This document shows, piece after piece, positions 36,903 to 48,800 of a DNA stretch of 64,000 bases (positions are counted from its first letter, which is position 1; each line of letters starts with the position of its first letter). The notes beneath the pieces were generated by a model. The model worked only from the letters and a program-made list of their open reading frames with translations. It did not search any database and was not told where the DNA came from. Source of the DNA: Poronia punctata. Taxonomy: Eukaryota; Ascomycota; Sordariomycetes; Xylariales; Xylariaceae. Made by a program: the position numbers and the translations under genes. The stretch is taken from the NCBI GenBank assembly GCA_022579005.1, contig MU401487.1:1-64000 (forward strand), in the 5' to 3' direction.

Positions 36903-38740
36903 TCACCGGCCACCGCGAAATCCTCCTCTTCCTCTTCCCCGATTACCCCCTCCTCTATTTCTCGTTGGCTTCCTCTCTGCCCTCTCTTCCGCACTCGCGT
37001 CCCACAAATTCTTGACGCCGAGAAGCTCGCAAAACGCCACGGTCTGCGGGTTTGTATACTCATCCGGCTGATACGACACAGCCTCCGGATCACCCTCGCG
37101 GCGCGGTGCTGCAGTGAATTCGAAGTTCTCCGGCACAGCTAATTTTCCAGCGCGAACGATATTCTCTTCGACCCAGGCGCGCTCGGCGTCGATGAGAGGG
37201 ACGTAGACCTCCTCGCCTAGATCGGGCGGGACAGGGGTAGACGCGTCACCGATTGTGAGATATTGGGCAAAGACACGGTTTATGGCAAGCCATTCAGGAT
37301 CGTATTGGAGAGAGTAGCGCGGCTTCTTTCCGGCCATGGGAGGGTATTGGGTTGATTGGGACGGGTCTAGGGGTTGGAGAGTGCTTAGTTGGAGGAATTT
37401 GCGGCCTGGTAGACATTTGTCGAGGGCAAGGAAGCGCGTCGTCGTGTTGGTTATGCTGGCGGGTACGGGCTGGCCTGGGTTGATCTTTGGTTTTGAGTTG
37501 TATACGTGTTTTTTTTCTTGTTTTGGTGGGGCCGCGAATGAGGCGGGGAGTTGGGCGCGGAGGTCTTCTGCTACACTTGATGATGATGGCTGCTGTTGTT
37601 GTTGTTGTTGTTGTTGTTGCGGATCAGAGGGTATGGTGGATGTATTTGGCGGCGCGGCTTCCTCTACATCATCCTCGTCGTCATCGAGATCTATCTCATC
37701 CGGGTTGCCAGATGTTTGTTGCTGAGGTTCTGCTGCTGTTGTTGTTGTTGTTGCGGGTAAGACCGCATCATCAGTGTTTTCCCCTTCCGTCTGGGAGGTA
37801 GTAGTAGTAGTACTAGGCGCGTCGTATTTCTTGATAGCAGCAAACTTGCAATGCATATGCGCAGAAAACCAATACGCCGGCCTCAATCTATCCATGACAT
37901 ACGTCGCAGCCGGATTCCCCAACGTCCCCTCGATACTCTCCTTTTTGAAAAAAGGCTTTATCCGCCACAACGCCTCGGCATCGCCATGATTCTCGATCGC
38001 CCTCGGCCAATCATGACTCAACCCGACATCGACCTGCTCCCTCAACAACAACAACTTCCGAACATCAATCTCGCGCACGTGATAAAAACTCTTGACGTCC
38101 TCATGTCTAAAGGGTAATCTCTCGTGATGCGGTCTCCGATAATCAAACCCTTTCCAAATCCCGCTCATACCCGCTATACGCAAGGGGCCGAAACGCAGGA
38201 CATTCGCTGCGCCCATGTAGTAGATATTCGGCGCGACCCATCCGCCGTAATACAGTTCCCAGAGATGCGAGCTCGCCTCGTGGTTCCCCGCGATGAAGAG
38301 GGTTAGGTACGGGGCGGTCTTCTCGCCGCTGTAGTAGGCGGGGAAATCGCCTAGTTTCTTGTACTTGGCCGGCACCGACATGACGGATAAATCGGCCGCG
38401 TTACGGACGGCTTGGAAGTCGCCGTTGATTATTACTAGGTCTACGCCATCCCAGCCTTGCGCTTTGCTGGCTGTGGTGACTGACGCGTATATGGCGTCAA
38501 GTGTGCCGTGACCCTACAATTTTTTGGGCAAAAAAAGTTAGTAAGTGAGCTTGTTCTTGTTCTTGTTTCTGTCTTGTCATGAAAACGCACAGACGTGCCG
38601 GCACGGTGAATGAATGAATGAATGAATGAATGAATGAATGAATGAAGGGAGATAGAGATAGGAATAGGAAATATTTTACTTACACAGCCCTCGACGGCAA
38701 CTCGCACGCCATCTGCTTCGAATGTGCCGCTCTCGCTCAT
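36903..38740 (-). CDS. DBR1: RNA lariat debranching enzyme
   Basis: Metallophosphoesterase that cuts the 2',5' bond of excised intron lariats in the nucleus. Exons 38740-38684 and 38513-36903, with one intron of 170 bases holding a TGAA microsatellite; 555 residues. Joining the exons gives VAVEGC-GHGTLDAIY. Predicted metal ligands by comparison with known Dbr1: C19, H21, D51 (GDFQ), N96 (GNHE), H186 (GLSHDWP), H238 and H240 (SAHMHC). After the catalytic part comes a low-complexity insert with Thr runs, an acidic block (DLDDDEDDVEE, about 294-304) and ten Gln (318-327), then the conserved FLALDKCLPGRKFLQ and the C-terminal domain, ending in an RGG-type tail (GNRGRGRGGFRGG). Longer than yeast Dbr1 (405 residues) owing to insert and tail. 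Secure. Confidence 0.94.
38607..38646. repeat. TGAA tetranucleotide microsatellite in the DBR1 intron
   Basis: Ten perfect TGAA units in a row, inside the single DBR1 intron close to its donor. Confidence 0.9.
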
Positions 38741-40903
38741 AGTTAGCCTAACGTTCTCTCTCTCTTGATTCTGTAAAGACTAGACAGCACAGAAGATTTT
38801 CTCTAAAAGCTCTCTGCTTCCATACAAATATGCTGTCTTAGAGAGGGAGGGGGCCCAAGCAAGAATATCGGGCAAAGTTTCACGGCAGACACTTTATTGT
38901 ACTTTGCCGTGTCGTGTTAGAAGCATCAATATGAGTCTTACGAGGAAGGGACGGTAGGCCATAAGCGGCAAGTGTGACACATCAAGAAACAGAATTTCCT
39001 GGCACTGCCTATCGTAATAGGTTAGGTTAGTCGACTGTAAAGTCTAGGTACTTGTAGATAAGTAGGCTGATACCTAGGGCTGTTGACTCCGCTATAAAAT
39101 ACTAGTTGTGTGGGTACCAACTCAAACAAAGAGCAATGGCAGTGCAAGACTCCGACTTACAGGGTAGCTTTAATGGATATCGTAGGCAAGAGGTTAAAAG
39201 GTTGTAGGTTAGGTATGTAAGTTTAGTAGGTAGGTATCAAGAGGTGATATTATGGTCATGACAGCGGCAGTAGAGTAGGTAGGCTCGGTAGCCTCCTCCT
39301 AGGTAACGGATAATTGTATTAACCGTCTTTGCTTTCTTTCAGGTCTATGGAGTTGAGTGGGTCTAGAGCTGCTACTACTACATGTCCGACATGTTTAGGC
39401 TAGACAGACAACATGAATAGAATCTTTAAAATGGTGGCAAGACTCGAACTTCCTGATTTTTATACTATGACAGCGGTAATCTTTAGTGATATTATTAAGT
39501 TAAGGCAAGGTAGTAACAACGACGAATACTTTTTATATTGCGATACATTTTGTCGAGCGAGTCATCGCACCTCTCACTACAACCTCCTTTTAATATGTTT
39601 GCAACGATCCGTTCACCATTCCTAGCCACATCTCTTCCTTGAAAAGATGGCCTACGGAAACCCATCGCAGACGATGGTTGACCATTGAGACACGTCGAAA
39701 GAGATCGTACAGATCGATGCACCCGAAAGAGACGGAAATAACAAAGCCATTCAGGTATACAAAAGCCTCCCCCTAGCAGCTCCTCCGGCGGCGCTTTTTG
39801 TTCAGACCATGTCGGTCCGACAGCCACCGCGGACCGCGCGCATCGCGTAAAGAATCACACCAAATAAGAATCCGTCAACTTCGTCGTTTCGTTCCTCGTC
39901 GTCAGTCACAGAACACGAGATCCCGGCCGCCCTAACATGACCCAGGATACTGGTTTGTTGCGGGAACAATAATTAGCAGGGTCATGTTTGGTAGCAACAG
40001 TCACCACCAACTGGGCGCCGTGTCCCCATATTCCAAATGTTTTTGCGTGTGCATCATCATAACAGCGTAGCCGTCGTCAAGGAGGTTCTCGGGCCCCGTT
40101 ACTAGTTCCTCTCCGGAGACCAGCAGTGGACCGGAAAACGCCCCGAGGGTATAGGAGTTGAATCGTTAAGCCGTAAATGGTCGCCCATGCTGTGCTGTAT
40201 CTTGTATTCAGAGGGGGGTTTGTAAACCGGTCATCAAAGGTCATCGTAGCATTGAATGGCGAGGCCGCCACTCCGTCTCATCTCTGTATCTTCCACACAG
40301 CTTTTTGAATATCACCCAGCATATCCGTCCCCGTTCGAGTTTGGGTCGAATTTCCGTCGAAGCAGCGAGCCAGAAAGGAAATAACGAACCGGATGGTTTC
40401 AAATGAACACCATCAATAAGTCATCATATTACAACGTAGGGAAGAATCGACGCCACTAAATGGGATAACAGGAAAAAATGCCGATGCACAACCTAGCCGA
40501 ATAGGGGATGGCGAAATGCGATACCCATAGCCGATGCCATCTGAACTGGTAATAGACAGATGGATAGAAACTCTATATCATAATATCGTCGCTCGTGGGA
40601 ACCGCGGATTGTCAGGAGACCCGGGGGCTCGAGTAGTAGGAGTTGTTGTTGTTGTTGTAGTGTATGAACTGTCCACACCGTAAACTCGAGGGCAAGGAGG
40701 GTTGAGAGGCGTGGCAGTCGGAAATTTCCACCATCAAGGTAGTAGTTTCACCTTCCCCTGACCGAAACCACCCGAGACTCGCACGGCACCCTCAATAGAA
40801 TACAGTAGGATGTCATGAAATGCGAGATGCAAGGGCATCAAGGAAATTGAGTTGCTGGTTGCTGTTTGCTGTAATTTGGCATCAAGATGCTCCGGTGCAA
40901 CTC
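38741..40903. other. Intergenic, 2.2 kb, no gene called
   Basis: Contains the DBR1 5' region and the 3' region of the Pin4-like gene. GGTAGGTA motifs cluster at about 39030-39305. A degenerate tRNA-like stretch near 39430-39500 was examined and not called. The 110-residue minus frame at 39495-39827 has no recognisable domain. A short TTG repeat lies at about 40638-40655. Confidence 0.5.
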
Positions 40904-42870
40904 TTATTGGAATCGCGCTGTTGCCGAATTCCGACCGGCGTCTGAAGAATCTGTTACAGATTAAGTAGTTAGCACGGGTTTTATGTTGCAACAAACCAAT
41001 CGCCTTCGACTTCAACTCACCACTACTCCGTTGCATGTGACCCCTGCTGCGCGCGGAAAAACCCGAACCCGCATCCCCCCATTCAGGCCCGCGAGGCTGC
41101 CGCTCCGGATTGCGGCTACCCGCCCCATTTGCGCCTGGGCGTTGGCTGCCAATAGCCCCTGGCGTGTCTCTAGTCCGGAGGTGGGATCCGTTCGCGTCAA
41201 ACCCGATACCTAACGAGCTCATTTTCGACGCCAATAACGCCTCGGAGCTAGAAGCAGCGTTGTGAGCGCTGGTCGGGGTTAGATTCGGAGGTGTGGTGAG
41301 AGAGGTTTGCGAAAAATCTCCATAACGAGCCCCTAAGCCGTTACCAAAGCCGGCATAGCTGGATCCCGATGGCGCTGGGCTGGGACTATGTGCTCGCAGG
41401 TCTGCAAAGCTCTTTGCTGTCCGGAGATTATTCGGTATCCCTATATCCGGGCTGCCCGGAAGTTCCAGCATGGGATTTTGTCGGCCCAGTGCATGGTAGG
41501 CGCTTGACCCTACGCGAGACTCTGCAAAATCAAACGTCGCCGCGCGGCTCAATCCTCGTCTATGTTCCTCCCACGAAACATTAGGTAGCTGTGTCTGCGA
41601 ATGTAGCGGGGGCGAGTTCTGGGGGCGTTTCATGATCTGGATCTGCCTGCGGTCCGCCTCGCCGACAGATCTGTGCTCTAGACCCATATTGTGCGCCAAA
41701 ATGTGTATCTGCCTGCGTTGCTCTGGAGCGATGTCGGGCGAGAATATGTACACCTCACGCGACGGATCGTTCTTGAAAAGCGTCAGTTGTGTGTAAAACT
41801 CCAAGGTAGCAGGATCGTTGAGATCGACATCCCCTACGTCAACAGTTAGCAACGCAAGCAAAACAGACACGGCGACGGTTTAGCTTACGAAGAGGGGAGT
41901 TGCTTGGCTGCTTGTTGACACTGAGACCAAGAGCCTGCAGAGCGCTCTGTTGGTGTACCGGAAGAGGCGCGCGGTGCTGCTCTTCAAGCTGCCCACGCTT
42001 CTCTCTTTTCTCCCTATCGATACGATCGCGTTCGTCCTGGGGCAGCATCTTCTTGTATTCAACACGCAGCTTGCGGCCCATTACTTCCATCCCGTTCATC
42101 TTCTGGATCACTATAGCCGTATCCTCGGGCGTAGAAAAGTTGGCAAAAGCAAGGCCCCTGAAGACCCCTTTGTCGAAATGGTAGTTGAATGCATACGGCT
42201 GTGGCAAGTTCATCGACGCCATCAGACCTTGGAGAATCTCCTTCCTGCATTGAAACTGTATATTCTTAATGACGATGGCAGTGGGTATAAGCTGCTCTGA
42301 ATCGCCTGACGCCGGTGTTGACATCATTCCACGGCTATCAGCAGCCATACCCGCCAAATCGTGGTCTGATCCGTTCATAGCCATGCCTTGCTCGAACATC
42401 TGGGGCATCGGTGGTAAACCCACACTATTTTGATCTGTCCATGCCTGATGTCCATTTGTTAGAAGACTGAAATTGCTATTTGCCGAGACACGATGACTCA
42501 CCGATGGAAGAGCGGCGCGTCTATTGACGGCACGCGCACCTAGCCGGCCATTTCCATTCATAGGGCCGTTCATAGTAGCAACGCCTCCATTATATCCCCA
42601 GGTTTGATTATTATCGAGCAGAAAGCCCGAATGCATGGCACTCGACGGTCCTCGCTCGAAGCGGTGGTGGGAATCGTAAGCTGAGCCGCCGCCGAGTCGG
42701 TCCTCTTGCCCGTATAGGTTCACATGGGGGTTATGTGCCTCTAATGCTCGCTGATTCTGTCGGTTTCCTCCGAGGCCCGCCAGGCCAACAGTAGCATAAC
42801 CCGGCCTCCCGGACCCGGGCGAGCGCGCGTTTGCAGCTGGGTAATCGTAATACATTTCGTCTCGGTTCAT
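40904..42870 (-). CDS. RRM and R3H domain RNA-binding protein, Pin4/Mdt1/Cip1 type
   Basis: Related yeast proteins bind mRNA and act in cell-cycle and stress or DNA-damage responses. Exons 42870-41889, 41833-41021, 40950-40904; introns of 55 and 70 bases; 613 residues. The RRM spans about 197-275 (RNP2-like AIVIKNIQF, RNP1-like RGLAFANF), followed by an Arg/Glu-rich helix (DERDRIDREKREKR). The R3H domain, about 329-395, reads DVDLNDPATLEFYTQLTLFK then R367-x3-H371 and LAHNMGLEH. The first 190 residues and the region after the R3H are Asn/Gly/Ser-rich and probably disordered. The last junction (AGTAGTG before GTGAGT, branch-like GCTAAC, acceptor AACAG) gives a 15-residue final exon; retaining that intron leaves the frame open to 40734 with a different tail. 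No upstream exon was seen. Confidence 0.85.
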
Positions 42871-45800
42871 CTTCGTTCAGTAGCGATAGATCGGGGCAGG
42901 TGCAGCTGCTGTAGGTGGCCAGCAGTCTGCGGCTCCCTCGTTAGAGCTGGACAGCTGCAAGGTTCAAACGAGCTATATCGAGGGCCGATGGCAGCGGATT
43001 CAAGGCGTCGCAGCGCTAAAATAGCAGTCGATAAATCTTACGTCAAATATATATAAATCCTTTTTGTGTCGTATCTCGTCTCCGCTATTTCCTTTCCACA
43101 CCTATCGGCTTCATAAGATACGGAAACCGTAATTGAAAATCGTCGGGAATCGAATGGTAGCAAAGAGTCTACCAAGCGTCTGGCCTAGATATCCCTCGAT
43201 GTAAGAACAAATATGTCGCGTAGTGAAAGTGTAGTCGAGTTTGGCAGCGACAACGTCAACGATAGTTCTGATGCGGAATTATCGAAATGTCGATCAGGAG
43301 GTAAAGCGGATGAGGATGGTTGGTTGGTTGGTGGGATGGAGATGGAGAGGGCTGGTTGGCTGACAGGAGGGTCAGGCAGGAGGGCAGGAGGAAAAAGATT
43401 GGTTGGGCGGTCAGATGCAGGAAACCGAAAAGCTTTAGGTATGTGTATCACGCTGTTCGCGCATCACAAGCCAAGGTCATGACATGCAAGGATATTTTTT
43501 TTTTGTTGAAAGATCCCCCTCCCCTGAAGACCACAAGACCTCGAGGACCACACGATCAGATAGATAGTCGGTCGTATACGGAAAAGAAGATAAAGAAGAG
43601 AAAAATTCGAAGATACTAAGGACAAACATGCACGGTAAATGAATGTTCTAGGGAGCCCCCGGGAAAGTGGTTGGGAAATTTTGCTCACCTCGTTCTTGCC
43701 CTTAATCCTCTTTTGGTCGAAGGTTGTGGATAACAATACTTCTAAAAACAAAAGTAAAATATGGTATTTAATGCCCGGTGAGGTGGTGTAAGAAATGGCG
43801 GCAAGAAAAACGGAAGGGGGATGGCATGGGGAGGAAGAAAATTAAAAATGGCGACCAAGATTTGCTAGTGCACTTGGGACGCTGGCCTGAATGGACCCTT
43901 GGTAGTTGGTACGATGCACGCACGTCTGGAACGAACATACAGTACCTACAAACACCACTACCCAACCAGATTTGTAAGAAGTAGAGAGGTAAGTACACGT
44001 ACATCCCACGCGGCGGGATGCGTGTTCTTTCTCTGATTTTTACCTATTATGGGCTGCCTGAGAGTCTTCTGGCTTTTTTTTTCCTTTTTCCCTCTTGTTT
44101 TTCTGCCCCTTTTAATTTCCTCCAAGGCACCAGGGTTTGTGGTATGGAAATTATGAGGTAGAATAACTTTTATAGGTATGTATATCACCTATCGAGATAG
44201 CCATGCATGTATACAAACTCAATCGAACGGTACCTTATCTACAGCCTACAGGCAATTATGTTGTTACGTGTAACGACCTATAATTATTACCTTGACCCTA
44301 ATGCAAACTCGTGTAAAGCTATGCGATGACGTTTGACAGCTGTTTCAGACACTACGAACTGTAGGTATCTTCACCATCTCGCAATCCCTCTTGCCTCTTT
44401 TGCCGTGTGCCTAGTTTACTTGGTAGGCAAAGAATAGCTCGCAGAGTTATTATCCGGTGTACACGAGTAGGGGCATTGGCGGTGAGATTCTTGCAGGTAC
44501 GCGTATGTAAAAGTAGAAATTAGGTTGTGGTGTACTAAAAAGCGGAGGGTACGTACTCGCAGATATGGATAGAGCGGGGACAATGGAAGCGCCGACCCAC
44601 CTAAGTTAGGTGTTAAATACACTAGGTACTGCTACTACGGCTACTACCTCGACGTCCAATGAATGTTGATATTGACTGTAGTATGTAAAGAGTAGGGGGG
44701 TGGCGAGGCAACGAGAGGCCCTTGCTGCTTCCTTTTTGGGCGCCAAATCGCAAATTATACCATACTATCTAACCTAGATCTTTTTTGTCTCTGGTATGCT
44801 GCAATAACTTTGCCGATTGCGAGATAAGAACCCAAGGAGCTGGTAACTTCTACTGGAAAGCATCTAGTTGGAGGAAAGACGAGATCGGTAACAAGACGAG
44901 TATCAACATATGGCGACCGGGTAACGGGGACAAATTAAAAAAAAGTACTTACAGTACATGAGAAGCCCCTGTTAATACCTGGTCAGTACCAAGCCGATAA
45001 CCACTAGAAGGGCAAAGCGCGGCCAAGAAAGAATATGGTTTGGGGCTTTCAGGAGTCGCTTTAAGGATGAAGCCACGCGAAAATGCTTTAGGGGTGACTT
45101 AACAGAGTATAGCAACACCGGATGGAAAGCCGGGAGCCACACTTGAGCTTACAAGCGACCTAGCAAACCTGGTATTGAATTGTTACTAGGTTACTATCAG
45201 TACACTCCCCCTAGGTTCGGTACATATTTTTGAAATTCAGGACTACACGTAGATTGGGGGGCACCAGATGCCTGATGAGAATACGAGTTTTTGTTTTGTT
45301 ACCCACATGTGGTCCGTGTGTTTCCTTTAGGTGCAAAGATTTGATTCAAAGAATCCATCACAGTCAGTTATACCTGCAATCCAAAATGCGTTTTAGATAT
45401 ATTGGATAGACAACTTACCTCTCTTCCTTTCTTCATAGGTAAGTTATGCTTGAGCCAGAGGCGTATTGTAGCTCGTCACTTGATAGTGTGATTCACTAGT
45501 AAATGATGCTATCCCAATCTGATCTGACGGGGATAAATAACTTACACAGTGTGCCCCTGGATGCTTTCCAGAACTCGGGTACATAGGCACACGTAAGTAA
45601 ATAGGTACCTCAGCTGCCCCACCTGCAGCATCAGGATTCAGGTCCTATCTACGAGTAGGAGGTAATTTTTTCCTACATGACTCCCGAGTCGATCCTAGGT
45701 AGGATTGTATCGGAGTAGGTAAGGCAGAAGGAAACCTGAGATGTTGTCATGGATTTCCGTCAACATATAAAATCGGACCGGAGACATTATGCGGCGGCTC

Positions 45801-48800
45801 CTATTCTCTGTGGTTTTTATGATTTCTTGTCTAAAGGCAATAAGGGAAAGGGCAGAAAATATAAAAATGGAACCAGATGCGCTCACATCCAGCAAGCGCA
45901 CTAGAAGAGAATTTCGTTGAACCCTCAACTACCGACGTGATTGGGCTCTGTCCATGACGTCGCCGTGGCCTGAAACAAAGAACTCTCTAGACCCCTCGCA
46001 CACGATAAGCCAGAAGCCAGAAGTCCCAAGCGACAAGCCCGAGTTCGTAACAGATTGCGTACTGTGTGTGCTGACACCTACTCCTGGCATTGAACTCCTA
46101 AAGACAGCAAGAGCACCTGCAATATGTCTAGGTGTTCTATCATGTTGCACCGTCGGTCCCTTAGTAGTAGCAAGCCTCGCAATACGCGGACATCAGCCTT
46201 GATGACCTATCTTCTCAAAGTTGAACGAGGGTTGGGCTCATCTCACATGGCAACCCTGAAGATGGCGGCAATCGTTCAGCAACGATCTGTTACGGATCAC
46301 ATCGACGCATTTATTCTTTTCAGGCCAAGACGGTATCAGGTCCTGCCCCGGTTTCTACCCGGCCTGCTTGGACTTTTGTGCAAAGCGGCAGGAGTAACCG
46401 ATATAATACCTGCCTATGCCTCATCGGTATCTTGCTCCTGAAACGAACGACAGGAATTACCTACTTGTAGGTAGGTATCCTCAAACTGATCGAGCAACCA
46501 ACAGTTTCAGTTACATATAAATACCCGGCCAAGCATTCCCGATCACCCTGCATCGAGAATCCATGCATTCCGAACTATCTATCCACGTCGACGGCCTATT
46601 TGTGTTTGCGCTACTGACGAATTACGAAATGCTCTCCATCGTTGGCAGAGACGTACGAGTATCTACAGTAATTATATGGACAGCATGGCAGCGTCCAATA
46701 TTTGATGATTACGTCCGGGTTAGAATGTTATTCTACCAATGAAGAGGATAAAGACTGTCAGCCTTGATTTGGATTGTCGGTAGATGCGGCTGTCCCTACC
46801 TCTTACGGCGTCTCTTCATTACAATTGGTAGGTATTTATTCGTTCCCTGGCGTGCCTGGGTAAGTAATGTCCAGTCGCGATTCAGATTCGGATGCGAAAG
46901 AACCCTATTTGTCGCAAAAGTGATGACGCCTCCTACCTAACCTAGCGTGCTTAGCTGTGTAAAGTAGATACCTACGTAAGGTAACGACCGCCTTTGTGAA
47001 TCGAGTAACCTTGCGGCCCTAGGTATCATAGCACAGTTGTAGGATTGAGGATGTGTTGACACTTGATATGATGCAACATAGCAGCGTTTCCGTCCCCGGT
47101 TGCGACGAACTAAAATACAGATGGACAAAGGGATAAGATAGGAAGTAGGTACCTATTAAGATAATGAGACCCCTGAGGCCACACCTCGATCTCTTACCTC
47201 CTCCGAAGTTGGAGGAGATCATTTTATTAGCTTCCCATCTCTGGTACGCGGCTGTGTTACATTTTGCCAATCATCATTCGTACTTGCAGATGATAAGATG
47301 AAAAAAACGCCCGAATTGTCGCGCGTCTCCCTGGACCGTGACTGTCATTGGCGACGCTGAGGACTAGGGTGACATGTGTAAGTTTTCCAGCTGAGCTAAC
47401 CAAGCAAGCCATGTGGATTGGGCCAGTTATGCAACCGATAATCAGGGGTGGGTGAACACTGAAAGGTGCCCCGGCCCGGCAGGATGGTACGGTGTGCTCA
47501 TGTGACCGTCTCATGTTGTCTTGACCCATCTACACCATAGACTCACAGAATATACATGCTACACGTAAGTTGCGATGGATAATATAGCAGATGTTGTCAG
47601 AAGAGAAAGGAAAAATTACTTGGGTAATAGTACTAACACGACAATGCGCAATTCTACGTATAAGGAGGTGCATGTTTTTGCTATAAAAACTACTAGCAAC
47701 ATGTAACTTGGAGCTAACCTCAGGTTGTTACCTAAGCCCGGCACTTGTAACAGGCAAAAGTCACGTTGTAGGTCTGCAGTACGTGTAATATTCTAGTAAA
47801 ACTCTACCATCGCTTTCTTAACAGGGCGTTCGTCCATTCATTTCTTACATCTGGTTTGCCTGACATGTCACATCTACTCGTACCTAACCTAACATGTTTA
47901 TTAACCCATGGGACAGAGCTATGGAGTACTGGACTACGCGTGTTAGGCTGGGATGCTACTTATAAAACATTATGACAAGAGGGTACAGTAAAAGTCGTGC
48001 CTTACACGTGCATATCTACTCGTATCGTACACGTAGGTAGCAGATATTCAACAATATTCAAGTCCAAGCCATATACTTGCAAACTTATATATCAAATTCA
48101 AGGCGTCGTCTGTACACACGTATCGTAGAATGCGACCGTGTGTACATCCCCTGTACCTGTCAAGACGTAGTTCTAGCCATAAATAGCTTGATCGTCCCGC
48201 AACTGGATAAGCGCGTAACTCGACCTGCTGGCTTTTTGGTCGATTAGACAAAGTTGGACTTTTACTTGTACAAGTAGACTAGATATCGTAGACTTACTAC
48301 CTTACTTACTACGAGTATGAGTTTACCATACACAACGGTAGTTTGGCAAACAGCACCAACATCAACTCGACTTCATTTGGAAATGGCCAACTGCAGGCAT
48401 GCTTACCTAACTTATTAGAAACAAGCAGGTTTATGTATAATGTAGGTACGTAAAAGACACACCTCACCGCGAGACCACATCTACGTACTCGTACATTTTA
48501 TCGATCTTGGCAGACACGTACCTAGGTTAGATAGAGGCTAACACCACCAACCTCGCCAACCCGCAACGCTAGGCAGATAAGCGAGCCCCTATAAACTAGG
48601 GGAGCGTCAACGACAGGATTTAACCTCATCTTTCTCTACGTGTAGATACGAGGGGGAAGGTTAGGTGAGGCATGAGATTTATGTTTTGCATCTCTTGCTC
48701 TACCTACGGTACTTGCAGATTAAAATACTGCTGTTGCGAGTTCAAGATGGACTTCTTCCCTTCTCTTCCTTCCAATAATACATCCTCATGAGAGACCATG

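Noticed and set aside
37336..37801. Plus-strand frames of 104-129 codons with long Cys or Val runs
   Set aside because: Antisense shadows of the poly-Gln tract of DBR1.
38600..38650. TGAA array considered as a CRISPR-like or regulatory repeat
   Set aside because: It is a plain microsatellite inside the DBR1 intron, without spacers.
39425..39505. Minus-strand tRNA-like stretch with a T-loop-like GTTCGAGTC and CGCTGTCAT
   Set aside because: The T-stem has a mismatch, the anticodon stem does not pair and no matching acceptor stem is found, so at most it is a decayed tRNA-derived fragment.
39495..39827. 110-codon minus-strand frame between DBR1 and the Pin4-like gene
   Set aside because: No recognisable domain, no intron or promoter support; could be chance.
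43213..43619. Frames of 89-99 codons upstream of the Pin4-like gene
   Set aside because: They run through a GGTTGG simple repeat in what is most likely promoter or 5' leader; no domain.
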